This document shows positions 15,349-23,906 of a stretch of 64,000 bases of DNA, one piece after another. Each line of letters begins with the position of its first letter. The stretch's first letter is position 1. The stretch is from Bin87 sp963665395 (GTDB taxonomy: Bacteria; Chloroflexota; Dehalococcoidia; Lucifugimonadales; UBA3495). The notes beneath the pieces were generated by a model. It did no database searches and had not been told where the DNA came from. It saw nothing but the letters and a program-made list of their open reading frames with translations. The stretch spans positions 3,162,001-3,226,000 of the forward strand of contig OY762251.1 in the NCBI GenBank assembly GCA_963665395.2, written 5' to 3'. A program made the translations under genes and the position numbers.

Positions 15349-16527
15349 TCAGCCGTCCGGCTGAACCTCTGTTTCGTTGTCCGAGTCAACGAATTCATTC
15401 ACGATAGGCGTGATTTCTTCAATGAACTTCCTGGTCGTCGCCGAAATTCTCCGGCTAAAGTCTTCGTTCAAGGTGTCGGAACCAATGCTTACCCTAATGG
15501 CATTATCCTCGATACTCTGTTCGTCGGAAATGCTTATGTCGGTAAGCGATTTTGTCAGACCGTCTTGATTGTGCCGGAATTCTACTACTGCTTGCCATTC
15601 ACCCCGCTCATTTTGGGGATATAAGTTGATGCGGTAGCACATATCTCGGCGACTCCACGGGGGCGACGAATACCAAAGACGGTAGAGACGCGCTCGCGGC
15701 CCTCCGCCAGCCCACTGGCTCCTCATGTCAGGTTTGATCCTTTCCGATAACTCGTGGATAACTACGTCTGCGGCTCGTTGGAGAAACGTCGTCACGTTAT
15801 CGTTCTTGTGCTGTTGGGATGTGCGGCGAAGCTTCTCGCGCAAACTGCCTCCACCTTCGCCGTCAGCCTGAACACTGCTGCCAACTTTGACAAGATAATC
15901 GTCAATGCCCGGCAAGGGTATGATGGTGGACGCCTGTACGTACAACCTGTCATGGTCCTGGTAAGGAATCAGCTGGACGCAGGTTATGAGATTTTCGCCG
16001 GGGGCTTTCTCATTGAGCCAGAGGACAGCCGATGTCACCTCCGGGGCAAACCGGTGGCTGGCGAGTATTATGCGCTGATCGACGTTCAAGCCGTTGAGGT
16101 CGTCAGCTTGCAAGTGCTGAAGCAAGCGGTTGGCTGCCTCGTCTTCGCTTATTCTGGCATAGTCGGACAGCATACCGACAATACGATCAGCAGGGGTATG
16201 CCTGAAATAACTGGCGTACTTGATGGCCTGCCAATGGGCATCAGCGCCGCTGTCGTCTCGTTTCAATTCGATGATAACCAACTTGCCGTCGGTATCCACT
16301 GCTAACAGGTCCAGCCGTTCGTTAGTCAGATCAAACCCGCTGAACTCCTTACCGACTATCAACAGGTCGTCACTCAAAATGCTCGGGTTCTCTGCTATCC
16401 ACTCCTGGATGTCGCGGCGTTCCTGAAAGCCCAATTGAGCGAACTCGACTTCCGTGACAGCCTCTGACGCCCGGTTGTCGGGGTTGACGATACGGAACAT
16501 TTTAGGTTCCCCGCTCATGGCATTCAC
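15349..16527 (-). CDS. PD-(D/E)XK nuclease-like protein (NucS/DUF91 type)
   Basis: 392 residues. The N-terminal domain (about 33-110) holds the sequence ERRDIQEWIAENPSIL, then RLDLLAVDTDGKLVIIELKR: Asp73, Glu87 and Lys89 make the D-x13-ExK nuclease core seen in EndoMS/NucS and DUF91 proteins. The middle region mentions nothing known; the C-terminal ~150 residues are predicted alpha/beta and acidic at the end. It heads a three-gene operon with two HEPN-like genes. It starts seven bases after the SDR upstream, but that may be coincidental packing. A DNA-cutting defence role is inference. Confidence 0.7.
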   Translation of the reverse strand: MNAMSGEPKMFRIVNPDNRASEAVTEVEFAQLGFQERRDIQEWIAENPSILSDDLLIVGKEFSGFDLTNERLDLLAVDTDGKLVIIELKRDDSGADAHWQAIKYASYFRHTPADRIVGMLSDYARISEDEAANRLLQHLQADDLNGLNVDQRIILASHRFAPEVTSAVLWLNEKAPGENLITCVQLIPYQDHDRLYVQASTIIPLPGIDDYLVKVGSSVQADGEGGGSLREKLRRTSQQHKNDNVTTFLQRAADVVIHELSERIKPDMRSQWAGGGPRARLYRLWYSSPPWSRRDMCYRINLYPQNERGEWQAVVEFRHNQDGLTKSLTDISISDEQSIEDNAIRVSIGSDTLNEDFSRRISATTRKFIEEITPIVNEFVDSDNETEVQPDG

Positions 16528-16534
16528 CTTTGGG

Positions 16535-17299
16535 CTACGGATGCGCGTTCAACCCCCCGTCAATGTAAACCGGCTGCCCGCTGGGGTAGTCGCAGTGCGG
16601 CGAGCAGAGATAGACCAGCATGGCCGCCAGATCCCGCGGGTGTCCCTTGCGACGCAGCGGCGTATAGCGCACCAGCAGCTCCTCGCGTTGCACGTCCAGC
16701 GGTATATCCTCCGCCGTTGACCAGCCGGAACCCACGGCGTTGACCCGGATCTCGCTGCGCCCCCATTCCACCGCCAGCGAGCGGGTCAGCGACAGCACCG
16801 CGGCCTGCGTGGCGCTGAACGCCGCGCAGTTGTGAATCCCCCGTTCCGCCAGATTGGAAATGACGTTCACGATGCGCCCATACTGCTGCTCCCGCATCCG
16901 CTCCCCCGCCGCCTGGCACAGCATGAAGGTGGCCCGGACGTTGCGGGCGTGGAGCGTGTTCCATTCGTCCGGCGTAATCTCGGCGGCGGGCTTGGCGAAG
17001 AAACTGCGGGTGTCGTTGACCAGAATATCCACGCGAGGATGAACGGCGGCGAAGGCTTCCAGAACCGCGGCGGCATCTTCCGGCGTGTCCCACCTCCCGG
17101 CGTAGCAATGAGCGTCATTACCCGTCACGCCGGCAACGGCCCCGCGGATGGCTTCGGCGGCATCGGCGTGGCGCGCCACGGCGAATACGGCGGCGCCGGC
17201 TTCAGCCAGCGCGGCGGCCAGGTACGGCGTCTCATCGCCGCCGGCCGATGCCACAATGGCGGTGTGGCCGGCCAGGTTGTATTCGGCGGGCAGTGTCAT
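16535..17299 (-). CDS. SDR-fold protein lacking catalytic residues
   Basis: 254 residues with overall SDR fold and length, ending YPSGQPVYIDGGLNAHP. Yet the cofactor loop TGxxxGxG is replaced by ASAGGDET (17-24), NNAG by NDTRS (95-99), and the Ser-Tyr-Lys triad by Asn149, Phe161 and Gln165 (FSATQ where YSASK is normal). It is therefore probably a pseudoenzyme, perhaps a structural partner of the adjacent intact SDR (15 bases upstream). The reading frame is intact, so it is not a simple pseudogene. Confidence 0.8.
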   Translation of the reverse strand: MTLPAEYNLAGHTAIVASAGGDETPYLAAALAEAGAAVFAVARHADAAEAIRGAVAGVTGNDAHCYAGRWDTPEDAAAVLEAFAAVHPRVDILVNDTRSFFAKPAAEITPDEWNTLHARNVRATFMLCQAAGERMREQQYGRIVNVISNLAERGIHNCAAFSATQAAVLSLTRSLAVEWGRSEIRVNAVGSGWSTAEDIPLDVQREELLVRYTPLRRKGHPRDLAAMLVYLCSPHCDYPSGQPVYIDGGLNAHP

Positions 17300-17314
17300 A
17301 CGCGATAGCCTATC

Positions 17315-18124
17315 CTATGGTTCCAGCGGCGCAACGGGAGCGTGGCCGGTAGGCGCGATGCCGGCCGCCAGACCCGCCCCGTCCAGGATGAACATTTCGC
17401 CGGTCATATAATCCGAAGCGTCGGATGCCAGGAATACCGCAATGGGACCCAAATCATCCGGTTTTCCCAGTTTCCCGGTGGGCAGAAAATCGCCGGATTG
17501 CGGCAGCGTCCGGTTGATTTCCGCGCCCGGATCTATGGTGGGTATAAACCCGGGCACGATGCTGTTGGCCGTAATCCCGTACCGGGCCAGGCTGAACGAC
17601 AGCACGCGGGTCAGCTGGATGACGCCGCCCTTGGAACTGCAATACATATAGATGTCCCGGCCGCCGCGCAGCCCGAACCCCGATGCCACATTGATGATCT
17701 TCCCCTTGCCGGCGTCGGCCATCGGCTTGGCGGCAGCCCGGGCGCAGTAAAAAGCGCCGGAGAGGTTGACCGACATCGCCGATTCCCACTCGTCATCGGT
17801 GATTTCCCAGATGGGCTTGAGCACGTTGTCGGCCACCATAGCGGCGTTGTTGATGAGCACGTCCACCCGTCCGAAACGGGACATGGCGGCCTCAACCAGA
17901 GCGTTGGCATCGGCTGACTTCGATACATCCGTGGGCACGGCAATAGCGTCCTGCCCGGCGGCAATGACCTCATCCCGGGCCGCCTCTATCGGCCCCGGCC
18001 GCCGGCCGGCGATAACCAGGTTGGCCCCGGAGCGGGTCAAAGCGCGCACCATCTCCAGGCCCAGCCCGGTCCCGCCGCCGGTAATGACGACGACCTTGCC
18101 ATCAAGATAGAGGTTTTCAAGCAT
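17315..18124 (-). CDS. SDR family oxidoreductase
   Basis: 269 residues from the ATG at 18124 (MLENLYLDGKVVVI), which overlaps the birA stop by eight bases; an ATG nine bases earlier is also possible. Cofactor loop TGGGTGLGLEM, NNAA motif, Ser in NVASGFG and YCSSK are all present, so it should be active. The C-terminus has an unusual Pro/Ala-rich tail (GIAPTGHAPVAPLEP). Next to it lies a degenerate paralogue. Confidence 0.88.
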   Translation of the reverse strand: MLENLYLDGKVVVITGGGTGLGLEMVRALTRSGANLVIAGRRPGPIEAARDEVIAAGQDAIAVPTDVSKSADANALVEAAMSRFGRVDVLINNAAMVADNVLKPIWEITDDEWESAMSVNLSGAFYCARAAAKPMADAGKGKIINVASGFGLRGGRDIYMYCSSKGGVIQLTRVLSFSLARYGITANSIVPGFIPTIDPGAEINRTLPQSGDFLPTGKLGKPDDLGPIAVFLASDASDYMTGEMFILDGAGLAAGIAPTGHAPVAPLEP

Positions 18125-18920
18125 CGCGCACAAGTTCTCCTGGGGCTGTCCGAAGGGTAATGTCTCCGGCGGTAAGGGTCAACAGCTCGCCATCGTCGGC
18201 GCGGAGCAGCAGGTTGCCGTGTTCGTCGATATCTTCGGCCAGGCCGGTGTTGGTAGCGCCGTAGTGGGCGACGGTTACGCGCTGTCCCAGCGTGTCTAAC
18301 CAGCGGCGCCACTCAGCGATGGGCGAGCGACCCCGCCGCAAGTCCAGGTACAGCCCATCCATGTGCTGCAAGACGCGGCGCAGCAGTTCGGCGCGGTCGA
18401 TTTCGACATCCGCCAATCCGTTCAGGCTGGCGGCGGTGGCGGCGATTTCCGGGTCGGCGGACACGTCCAACGCCACGTTGATCCCGATGCCCACGACGGC
18501 GTGGTCAACTTGGTTGCCGGAAAAGGCGCTCTCGGCGAGGATACCGCAGACCTTCCGATCCTCAATCATTATGTCGTTGGGCCATTTGATGGCCGGATAC
18601 AGGCCGGCGACCTGCCGGATAGAACGAGCCACGGCGACGCCGGCCAATGGGCTGAGCAAAGGCAAATCATCGGCGCTGGGGCGAAACAGCACGGAGAAGT
18701 ACAGATTGCCGCTGTCCGAAACCCAGCGGCGTCCGAGGCGGCCCCGGCTGGCCGTTTGCGTTTCAGCGACCACAACCGCGCCTTCGTCCGCTCCATCACG
18801 GGCCCACGCCGCAGCATCGTCCATGGTGGAACCAGTGGATTGGTAATACCTGACGCTGCGCCCGATGATGGCCGTGTACAGGCCGGTATTGAGCATCTGT
18901 CCCACGAAGGAAGCTGGCAT
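18117..18920 (-). CDS. birA: biotin--[acetyl-CoA-carboxylase] ligase, no HTH
   Basis: 267 residues from the ATG at 18920, 19 bases after the glyS stop; codons further upstream overlap glyS. The BPL catalytic domain is complete: STGSTMDDA, the adenylate-binding SRGRLGRRW, KWPNDIMI, GIGINV, and a small C-terminal SH3-like domain (RVTVAHYGATNTGLAEDID). The N-terminal DNA-binding domain is absent, so it is a monofunctional ligase that biotinylates carboxylases. Confidence 0.93.
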   Translation of the reverse strand: MPASFVGQMLNTGLYTAIIGRSVRYYQSTGSTMDDAAAWARDGADEGAVVVAETQTASRGRLGRRWVSDSGNLYFSVLFRPSADDLPLLSPLAGVAVARSIRQVAGLYPAIKWPNDIMIEDRKVCGILAESAFSGNQVDHAVVGIGINVALDVSADPEIAATAASLNGLADVEIDRAELLRRVLQHMDGLYLDLRRGRSPIAEWRRWLDTLGQRVTVAHYGATNTGLAEDIDEHGNLLLRADDGELLTLTAGDITLRTAPGELVRDA

Positions 18921-18939
18921 ATTTGCCCCTGAAAACAAC

Positions 18940-20259
18940 TTACCAACCGTGCTCGTACCTGTCTTGCAGCACGTCCAACAAGCGACCAATCGGGATCCGC
19001 TGCTGGCTCATCGTATCCCGGTCCCTGATTGTAACCGCGTGGTCATCCAGCGTGTCGAAATCCACCGTCACGCAGTAGGGAGTGCCGATTTCGTCCTGCC
19101 GGCGGTAGCGGCGGCCGATGCTCTGCGCATCGTCGAACTGGCTGCGGAACCGCCGGCGCACCAGGTCATAGACGCTGCGGGCCGTCGGCGCGAGCCGCGC
19201 GTTCCGGCTCAGCGGCAGCACGGCGACCGTCACCGGCGCCAATTCCCGGTGAAAATGCAAAACCGTGCGCGTGTCGTTACTGTCGGGTTCGTCGTCGTAA
19301 CTGTCCAGCCAGAAGGCCAGCGTAGCCCGGTCCACGCCCCCGGACGGCTCTATGACGTAAGGCAGGTAACGCTCGTGGATTTCGTCGTCGAAGTAGGTCA
19401 GGTCCTCGCCGCTGTATTCCTTGTGCCGGCCCAGGTCGAAGTCGGCGCGGTTGGCGATGCCCTCCAACTCACCCCAGCCCCAGGGGAAACGATACTCAAT
19501 GTCGTAGGTGGCTTTGGCATAGTGGGCCAGCTCGTCGCCGCCGTGCTGCCGCAGCCGCAGGTTATCCGGTCGGATGCCGTAATGCACGTACCAGTCGAAC
19601 CGGGCTTGCACCCACTGTTGCAGCCATTCGTCATCGGTGCCCGGCTTGACGAAGAACTCAATCTCCATCTGCTCAAACTCACGGGTGCGAAAAGTGAAGT
19701 TGCCCGGCGTTATCTCGTTGCGGAAGGCTTTGCCAATCTGGGCGATGCCGAAGGGCAACTTCTTGCGGGTGGCCGTCTGCACGTTCTGGAAGTTGACAAA
19801 GATGCCCTGCGCGGTTTCGGGGCGCAGGAAAACCTCGTTGCTGGAATCCTCCACCGGCCCCATGAAGGTGCGGAACATCAGGTTGAACCGCCGTGGTTCG
19901 GTGAAGTCCCCGCCGCACTCCGGGCAGTTGTCGGTTTCCAGCTGGTCCTGCCGGAACCGCCGGTGGCACTGCCGGCACTCCACCAGCGGATCGCTGAAGT
20001 TCTCCACGTGCCCGCTGGCCTCCCACACCCGGGGGTGCATCAATATCGCGGCGTCCAAACCCACCACGTCATCCCGTTCCGACACTACGGAACGCCACCA
20101 CGCTTCCTTGACGTTGCGCTTCAGCTCCACCCCCAGCGGCCCGTAATCCCACGTCGATCCCAGCCCGCCGTACACCTCGCTGGACTGAAAGACGAAACCC
20201 CGTCGCTTGGACAGAGACAGGATTTTATCCATATCGGCATATGGCATGGTGCGCGGCAT
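18940..20259 (-). CDS. glyS: glycyl-tRNA synthetase, alpha2 type
   Basis: 439 residues from the ATG at 20259 (GAGG six bases upstream). Class II synthetase of the homodimeric type that charges tRNA-Gly. Visible: KRRGFVFQSSEVYGGLGSTW, DYGPLGVELK, the zinc ribbon CRQCHRRF...CPECGG, motif 2 IAQIGKAFRNEITPG and TREFEQMEIEFF, motif 3 GVDRATLAFW, and a C-terminal anticodon domain. Near-normal length for the shorter bacterial forms. birA follows closely. Confidence 0.96.
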   Translation of the reverse strand: MPRTMPYADMDKILSLSKRRGFVFQSSEVYGGLGSTWDYGPLGVELKRNVKEAWWRSVVSERDDVVGLDAAILMHPRVWEASGHVENFSDPLVECRQCHRRFRQDQLETDNCPECGGDFTEPRRFNLMFRTFMGPVEDSSNEVFLRPETAQGIFVNFQNVQTATRKKLPFGIAQIGKAFRNEITPGNFTFRTREFEQMEIEFFVKPGTDDEWLQQWVQARFDWYVHYGIRPDNLRLRQHGGDELAHYAKATYDIEYRFPWGWGELEGIANRADFDLGRHKEYSGEDLTYFDDEIHERYLPYVIEPSGGVDRATLAFWLDSYDDEPDSNDTRTVLHFHRELAPVTVAVLPLSRNARLAPTARSVYDLVRRRFRSQFDDAQSIGRRYRRQDEIGTPYCVTVDFDTLDDHAVTIRDRDTMSQQRIPIGRLLDVLQDRYEHGW

Positions 20260-20277
20260 GGTGAACCTCGCGGTCAA

Positions 20278-20485
20278 AATGGGATGGTAATCATGTTACC
20301 ACAGCGGCCTCGCCGGCCGGTCCGGGCAGTTGTTGGTGCCAGGGCAATCGCACCATCACCGTCATTCGCACCATCATCGTCATTCCGGCGAAAGCCGGAA
20401 TCCAGAGACCGAATTCGTTAACTGCGTTTCCGATTCGTTCATCTGTACCATCATGGACTCCGGCGAAAGCCGGAGCGACGGACGT
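20278..20485. repeat. intergenic REP copies
   Basis: Non-coding stretch between convergent-free neighbours. Contains CATTCCGGCGAAAGCCGGAA (about 20380) and a second partial copy ACTCCGGCGAAAGCCGGAG (about 20458), plus a CACCATCACCGTCATTCGCA tandem. Each CCGGC-GAAA-GCCGG is a small hairpin. No gene seen. Confidence 0.6.
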
Positions 20486-22540
20486 TTAGCCTATGACGTG
20501 ATTGCCCTGTTGTTGGCGCACCGCGTCGGCCAGGCTTTGGGCCGCCAGGTCATCCAGCTTGATATAGCGGGCCGACATGGCATCGGCAATGTTCTTGGCC
20601 AGTTCCAGCTTGATGAAATCCTGCTCGGTATCCACCACCACCGCCGGTATCTTGGCGCCGGCGACGGTTTCGCCCAGATGACGTACCTCATCAGGCAGCG
20701 TCAGCACGTTGGACGACTGTTCCCCGGCCAGCGTAACGTTGGCCCGTCCGTCCGACAGCAGCACCAGCAGCGGCAAAACGTCCCGGTCCTTCAACCGCTC
20801 GGTTTCCAGCGTCTCCATGGCCAGATAGATGCCCCGGGACAACGGTGTCCGCCCGCCCGTGGGCATTTCCTGGAGACACCATTGCGCCATTTCCACGCTG
20901 CCCGTGGGCGGCAACAGCAACTCCGCTCCGGTGCCCCGGAAGGCGATCAAGCCCACGCGGTCCCGCCGTTGATAGGCGTCCAGGAGCAGGGACATCACCG
21001 CGCCTTTGACGGCGACCATGCGACGCTGGGCGCCCATGGAGCCGCTGGCGTCCACCACGAACAGGATCAGGGAACCCGTGTGGGTTTCGCGGACCTTCTC
21101 CCGCACGTCCCACGACTCAATGAGCAACGCGGCGGCATCCGCATCGGCGGCGGCGTGGCGGGATTGCTGGTACGGCGCAGCGGCGCGCAGCGTGGCATCC
21201 AGAGCCAAGTCGGACGGCGCTCCCTGGGGCACCCGGGCCGCGACGTAGCGGCCGGCCGACGTGTCGCTCACGGTGGTGGCGCGCCGACCGGACGAACGAC
21301 GCGCCCGCCGGTCGGGCGGCTGGACTTGCAGGTTCTGGACGGCGTAGGGATCGCCGATCTCAAACCACTCATCACCGAGGGCGGCATCGCCCGCATCTTC
21401 CGATTCGGGTTCCGGCGGGTCGGGTTCTCTATCGCTATCGGAGTCGCCGGGGTCGTCTTGGGACGAATCGTCGTTTGCTGAAGGCTCCCGGTTGCGCTGC
21501 TGGTTCTGGAAATCCTCCAGCATATTGTCCAGCTGCTCGGTAACCAGGTGCGGCTGCTGGAAGGGCTGCCGCCGCTGGCGATGCAGCAACGCCATCAGCG
21601 CGGCTTCCCGCACGTCCTCAACGTCCACCACGGCGCGACCTTCATAGGCGGCAATTGTGCTGGCCGTCTTGTACATTACGATGTCCCCGCGCAGGCCGTC
21701 CACCTGGTATTCGGCGCAGATGTCGGTGATGAGCTCCAGAATTTCGTCCGGCACCACCACGTCAGCGAGGCGCTGCTGGCTGCTGATCAGCCTTTCCCGC
21801 TCCGCCTGCTCGGCGTTGGCCCAGGAATCCATGAAATCGAACGGACTGGCCTCGAAAGACATCCGGCGCCGGACCACCTCGCGGCGTTCTTCGGGCTGGA
21901 ACACGCCGTCAACCTCCACGGCCAGCCCAAAACGGTCCAGCAACTGCGGTCGTAAGTCGCCTTCTTCCGGGTTCATCGTGCCTACCAGCATGAACTCGGC
22001 GGCGTGGCTCACCGAGATGCCCTCCCGCTCCACGTAGTTGCGCCCCATGGCCGCGGCGTCCAGCAGCACGTCCACCAAGTGGTCGTTGAGCAGATTCACC
22101 TCGTCAATATAGAGGATGCCCCGGTGCGCCGCGGCGATGAGGCCCGGCTCAAAGTTCTTCTCCCCGGACTTGATGGCCTGCTCAATGTCCAGCGAACCTA
22201 CCAGACGGTCTTCGGTAGCGCCAACCGGCAGGTCAACGATGCGAACCTGCCGATTTGCCGCGGCTCTGGCCCGGCCCGCCTGTTGGCACGGCTGGCATAC
22301 CTCTTGCGGCGCGCCGGGTGGGCAGCTGTACGGGCAGCCCGGCACCACCGGCACCTGGGGCAACAGGGCCGCCAGGGAACGCACGGCCGTGCTCTTGGCG
22401 GTACCCTTCTTCCCCCGCACCAGCACGCCGCCGATGCGGGGGTTGATGGCGTTGAGCAGCAACGCCCGCTTCATCGGCGTCTGGCCGACGATGGCGGTGA
22501 AGGGGAAGCGCGGTTCGCGTCCGGCGGCGAGTTGCGTCAC
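20486..22540 (-). CDS. chelatase BchI-BchD type fusion (AAA+ plus VWA), likely cobaltochelatase subunit
   Basis: 684 residues. AAA+ domain: Walker A GKKGTAKST (43-51), a Cys insert C69-x3-C-x8-C-x2-C85, Walker B GILYIDEVNLL, sensor LVGTMNPEEGDLRPQLLDRF. Acidic/Pro linker about 355-410. C-terminal VWA domain with the MIDAS motif VVDASGSMGAQ. The family couples ATP hydrolysis to metal insertion with a large CobN/ChlH subunit. Since the neighbours are cobN, cbtA and cbtB, cobalt is the likely metal; magnesium (bacteriochlorophyll) is not supported by anything else here. Confidence 0.85.
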   Translation of the reverse strand: MTQLAAGREPRFPFTAIVGQTPMKRALLLNAINPRIGGVLVRGKKGTAKSTAVRSLAALLPQVPVVPGCPYSCPPGAPQEVCQPCQQAGRARAAANRQVRIVDLPVGATEDRLVGSLDIEQAIKSGEKNFEPGLIAAAHRGILYIDEVNLLNDHLVDVLLDAAAMGRNYVEREGISVSHAAEFMLVGTMNPEEGDLRPQLLDRFGLAVEVDGVFQPEERREVVRRRMSFEASPFDFMDSWANAEQAERERLISSQQRLADVVVPDEILELITDICAEYQVDGLRGDIVMYKTASTIAAYEGRAVVDVEDVREAALMALLHRQRRQPFQQPHLVTEQLDNMLEDFQNQQRNREPSANDDSSQDDPGDSDSDREPDPPEPESEDAGDAALGDEWFEIGDPYAVQNLQVQPPDRRARRSSGRRATTVSDTSAGRYVAARVPQGAPSDLALDATLRAAAPYQQSRHAAADADAAALLIESWDVREKVRETHTGSLILFVVDASGSMGAQRRMVAVKGAVMSLLLDAYQRRDRVGLIAFRGTGAELLLPPTGSVEMAQWCLQEMPTGGRTPLSRGIYLAMETLETERLKDRDVLPLLVLLSDGRANVTLAGEQSSNVLTLPDEVRHLGETVAGAKIPAVVVDTEQDFIKLELAKNIADAMSARYIKLDDLAAQSLADAVRQQQGNHVIG

Positions 22541-22573
22541 AGTAACACCCGGGAATATTGGCTGAGTGCGGGG

Positions 22574-23374
22574 CTAACCCGTCGCGGCGCGAGCGGCGCC
22601 CGGCGACTGCGGGTAGGCGTGAACGTCCCGCTCCCGATAGAGACGATACCCCACGGTAGCGAAGGCAATGCCCATCCACAGCAGGAAGTGCCCGCCGGCC
22701 GTGAAGGTGCGGAACATCATGGTCAGCTCAGGCGGCAGCCAGTCCGGCGCGGCATCCCGGACGCTGGGGACCGCGAACGCCAACAGCAGCGCCACCACCG
22801 CATAGGCCAGCCCGATACCGAGGTAGCGCAGCCAGCGGCCCGAGCCGGCAGCGGAACGGTTGACCAGTCCGACCCCATATATCACCAGCGCGGCCGACAC
22901 CGTGGAGACGGCCATAAAGAGGAACTGAAAGCCCTGCCGAGCCAGCAGTGTGCCTTCGTCTCCGATGCCGGGCGGGTTGAGCGGAAACTTGATTTGTGTG
23001 TACATCGACAAGCCCCAAAAGCCCAGCAGCCCGGCCACGGCGGCCCAGGCCCAGGGACTCCATCCCGGCGTGGCATTGCGCATCAGGTGATAAAGGCCGG
23101 TGAATACGGCCCCGTACAAAATGCCGATGACCGCAAGCCCGACGCTCATGCCAACGCGCTGGCCGCCCAGGCTGATTAGGAAAGACAAGGGAAGTGGCTC
23201 TTCCTCTTCCGCATTTGCCAACTGCTCCGCGCAGCCGGCGCGGTCAATGTCGCAACCTTCCAAAGCGATGGCCCATTCCATGACGGGGACGTTGAAGATA
23301 TTCATGTAAGCCGCTACCAGCAGCCCTACGATCACGCCCATGACCAGGGCGGTGGGAAGAATGCGCGTCATCAT
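22574..23374 (-). CDS. cbtA: cobalt transporter subunit CbtA
   Basis: 266 residues with about six TM segments (ILPTALVMGVIVGLLVAAYM at the start, then VGLAVIGILYGAVFTGLYHL and others). The spacing, conserved PGxxDEGTLLARQ-like loop and pairing with CbtB support CbtA, the permease-like part of a B12-linked cobalt uptake system. The start ATG overlaps the stop of a 30-codon ORF (ATGA), so translation may be coupled. The loop between TM1 and TM2 is acidic with paired Cys. Confidence 0.85.
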   Translation of the reverse strand: MMTRILPTALVMGVIVGLLVAAYMNIFNVPVMEWAIALEGCDIDRAGCAEQLANAEEEEPLPLSFLISLGGQRVGMSVGLAVIGILYGAVFTGLYHLMRNATPGWSPWAWAAVAGLLGFWGLSMYTQIKFPLNPPGIGDEGTLLARQGFQFLFMAVSTVSAALVIYGVGLVNRSAAGSGRWLRYLGIGLAYAVVALLLAFAVPSVRDAAPDWLPPELTMMFRTFTAGGHFLLWMGIAFATVGYRLYRERDVHAYPQSPGAARAATG

Positions 23375-23463
23375 GCACCTCCGATGACTTTCTGGCTGAA
23401 TAGGTTTGTCCGCCGGCCAACTCGGCCGTTGACCTTGGCGACAAACCGTTCAGGCAGATTCAC
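23371..23463 (-). CDS. 30-residue ORF coupled to cbtA
   Basis: A GTG-started frame of 30 codons (MNLPERFVAKVNGRVGRRTN, then ten more residues ending VIGGA). It has a near-perfect AGGAGGAG site six bases upstream, and its TGA overlaps the cbtA ATG by four bases. Composition is basic and not TM-like. Between cbtB and cbtA it might be a leader or a small subunit; no homologue is known to me. Supported by signals only, not by family. Confidence 0.5.
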   Translation of the reverse strand: MNLPERFVAKVNGRVGRRTNLFSQKVIGGA

Positions 23464-23549
23464 GACGCACTCCTCCTGGCGCTCCGCGGAGCGCCCGCGC
23501 GGCGAAACTTGCCAATCTGCGCTCCGGTCCAAGCCGGAACGATTTCAAA

Positions 23550-23582
23550 GTCGGCCCAGCGAAAACGTCACGCTGGGCCGAC
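23550..23582 (-). terminator. hairpin after cbtB
   Basis: Stem GTCGGCCCAGCG / CGCTGGGCCGAC, 12 bp perfect, nine-base loop, followed on the minus strand by TTTGAAAT. It lies seven bases past the cbtB stop, so it may separate or attenuate cbtB from cbtA. Confidence 0.65.
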
Positions 23583-23589
23583 TGGTTGC

Positions 23590-23790
23590 CTAGTGGCACA
23601 TAAAGGCGACGTGCCGGGCGTGGTGGAAGAACTCGTGAACCGTGGTCAGGATCCCGGGGGCGCCGATCGACGCAGCGTGGACGCCGCCGTCAACGTAACC
23701 GACCAAGTAGAGAGCCATGGCGCCGAGGACCAGCCACGGAGCCCAGGCGGCGGTGTCGGTAGCGGACAGGAAGCGGTTGATCATACCCAT
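23590..23790 (-). CDS. cbtB: cobalt transporter subunit CbtB
   Basis: 66 residues from the ATG at 23790 with GAGGAG upstream. One TM helix (APWLVLGAMALYLVGYV) and a His-rich C-terminus (VHEFFHHARHVAFMCH) that is the family's metal-binding signature. Forms the cobalt transport pair with CbtA. A longer upstream frame is rejected because the Shine-Dalgarno and family length point here. Confidence 0.9.
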   Translation of the reverse strand: MGMINRFLSATDTAAWAPWLVLGAMALYLVGYVDGGVHAASIGAPGILTTVHEFFHHARHVAFMCH

Positions 23791-23906
23791 GTTTTCACTC
23801 CTCTTTGTTGGATGGACGGTTGGGAGTCTCATCAACGGTGGCATTTTAGTACCCCGCCGCCGGATACACAATACCGTCCGGCGGACCATATTTCCTTTTG
23901 CGGGAG

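Noticed and set aside
18865..20421. 518-residue plus-strand frame opposite glyS and birA
   Set aside because: Antisense to GlyRS with all motifs on the minus strand; GC-rich DNA gives long shadow frames.
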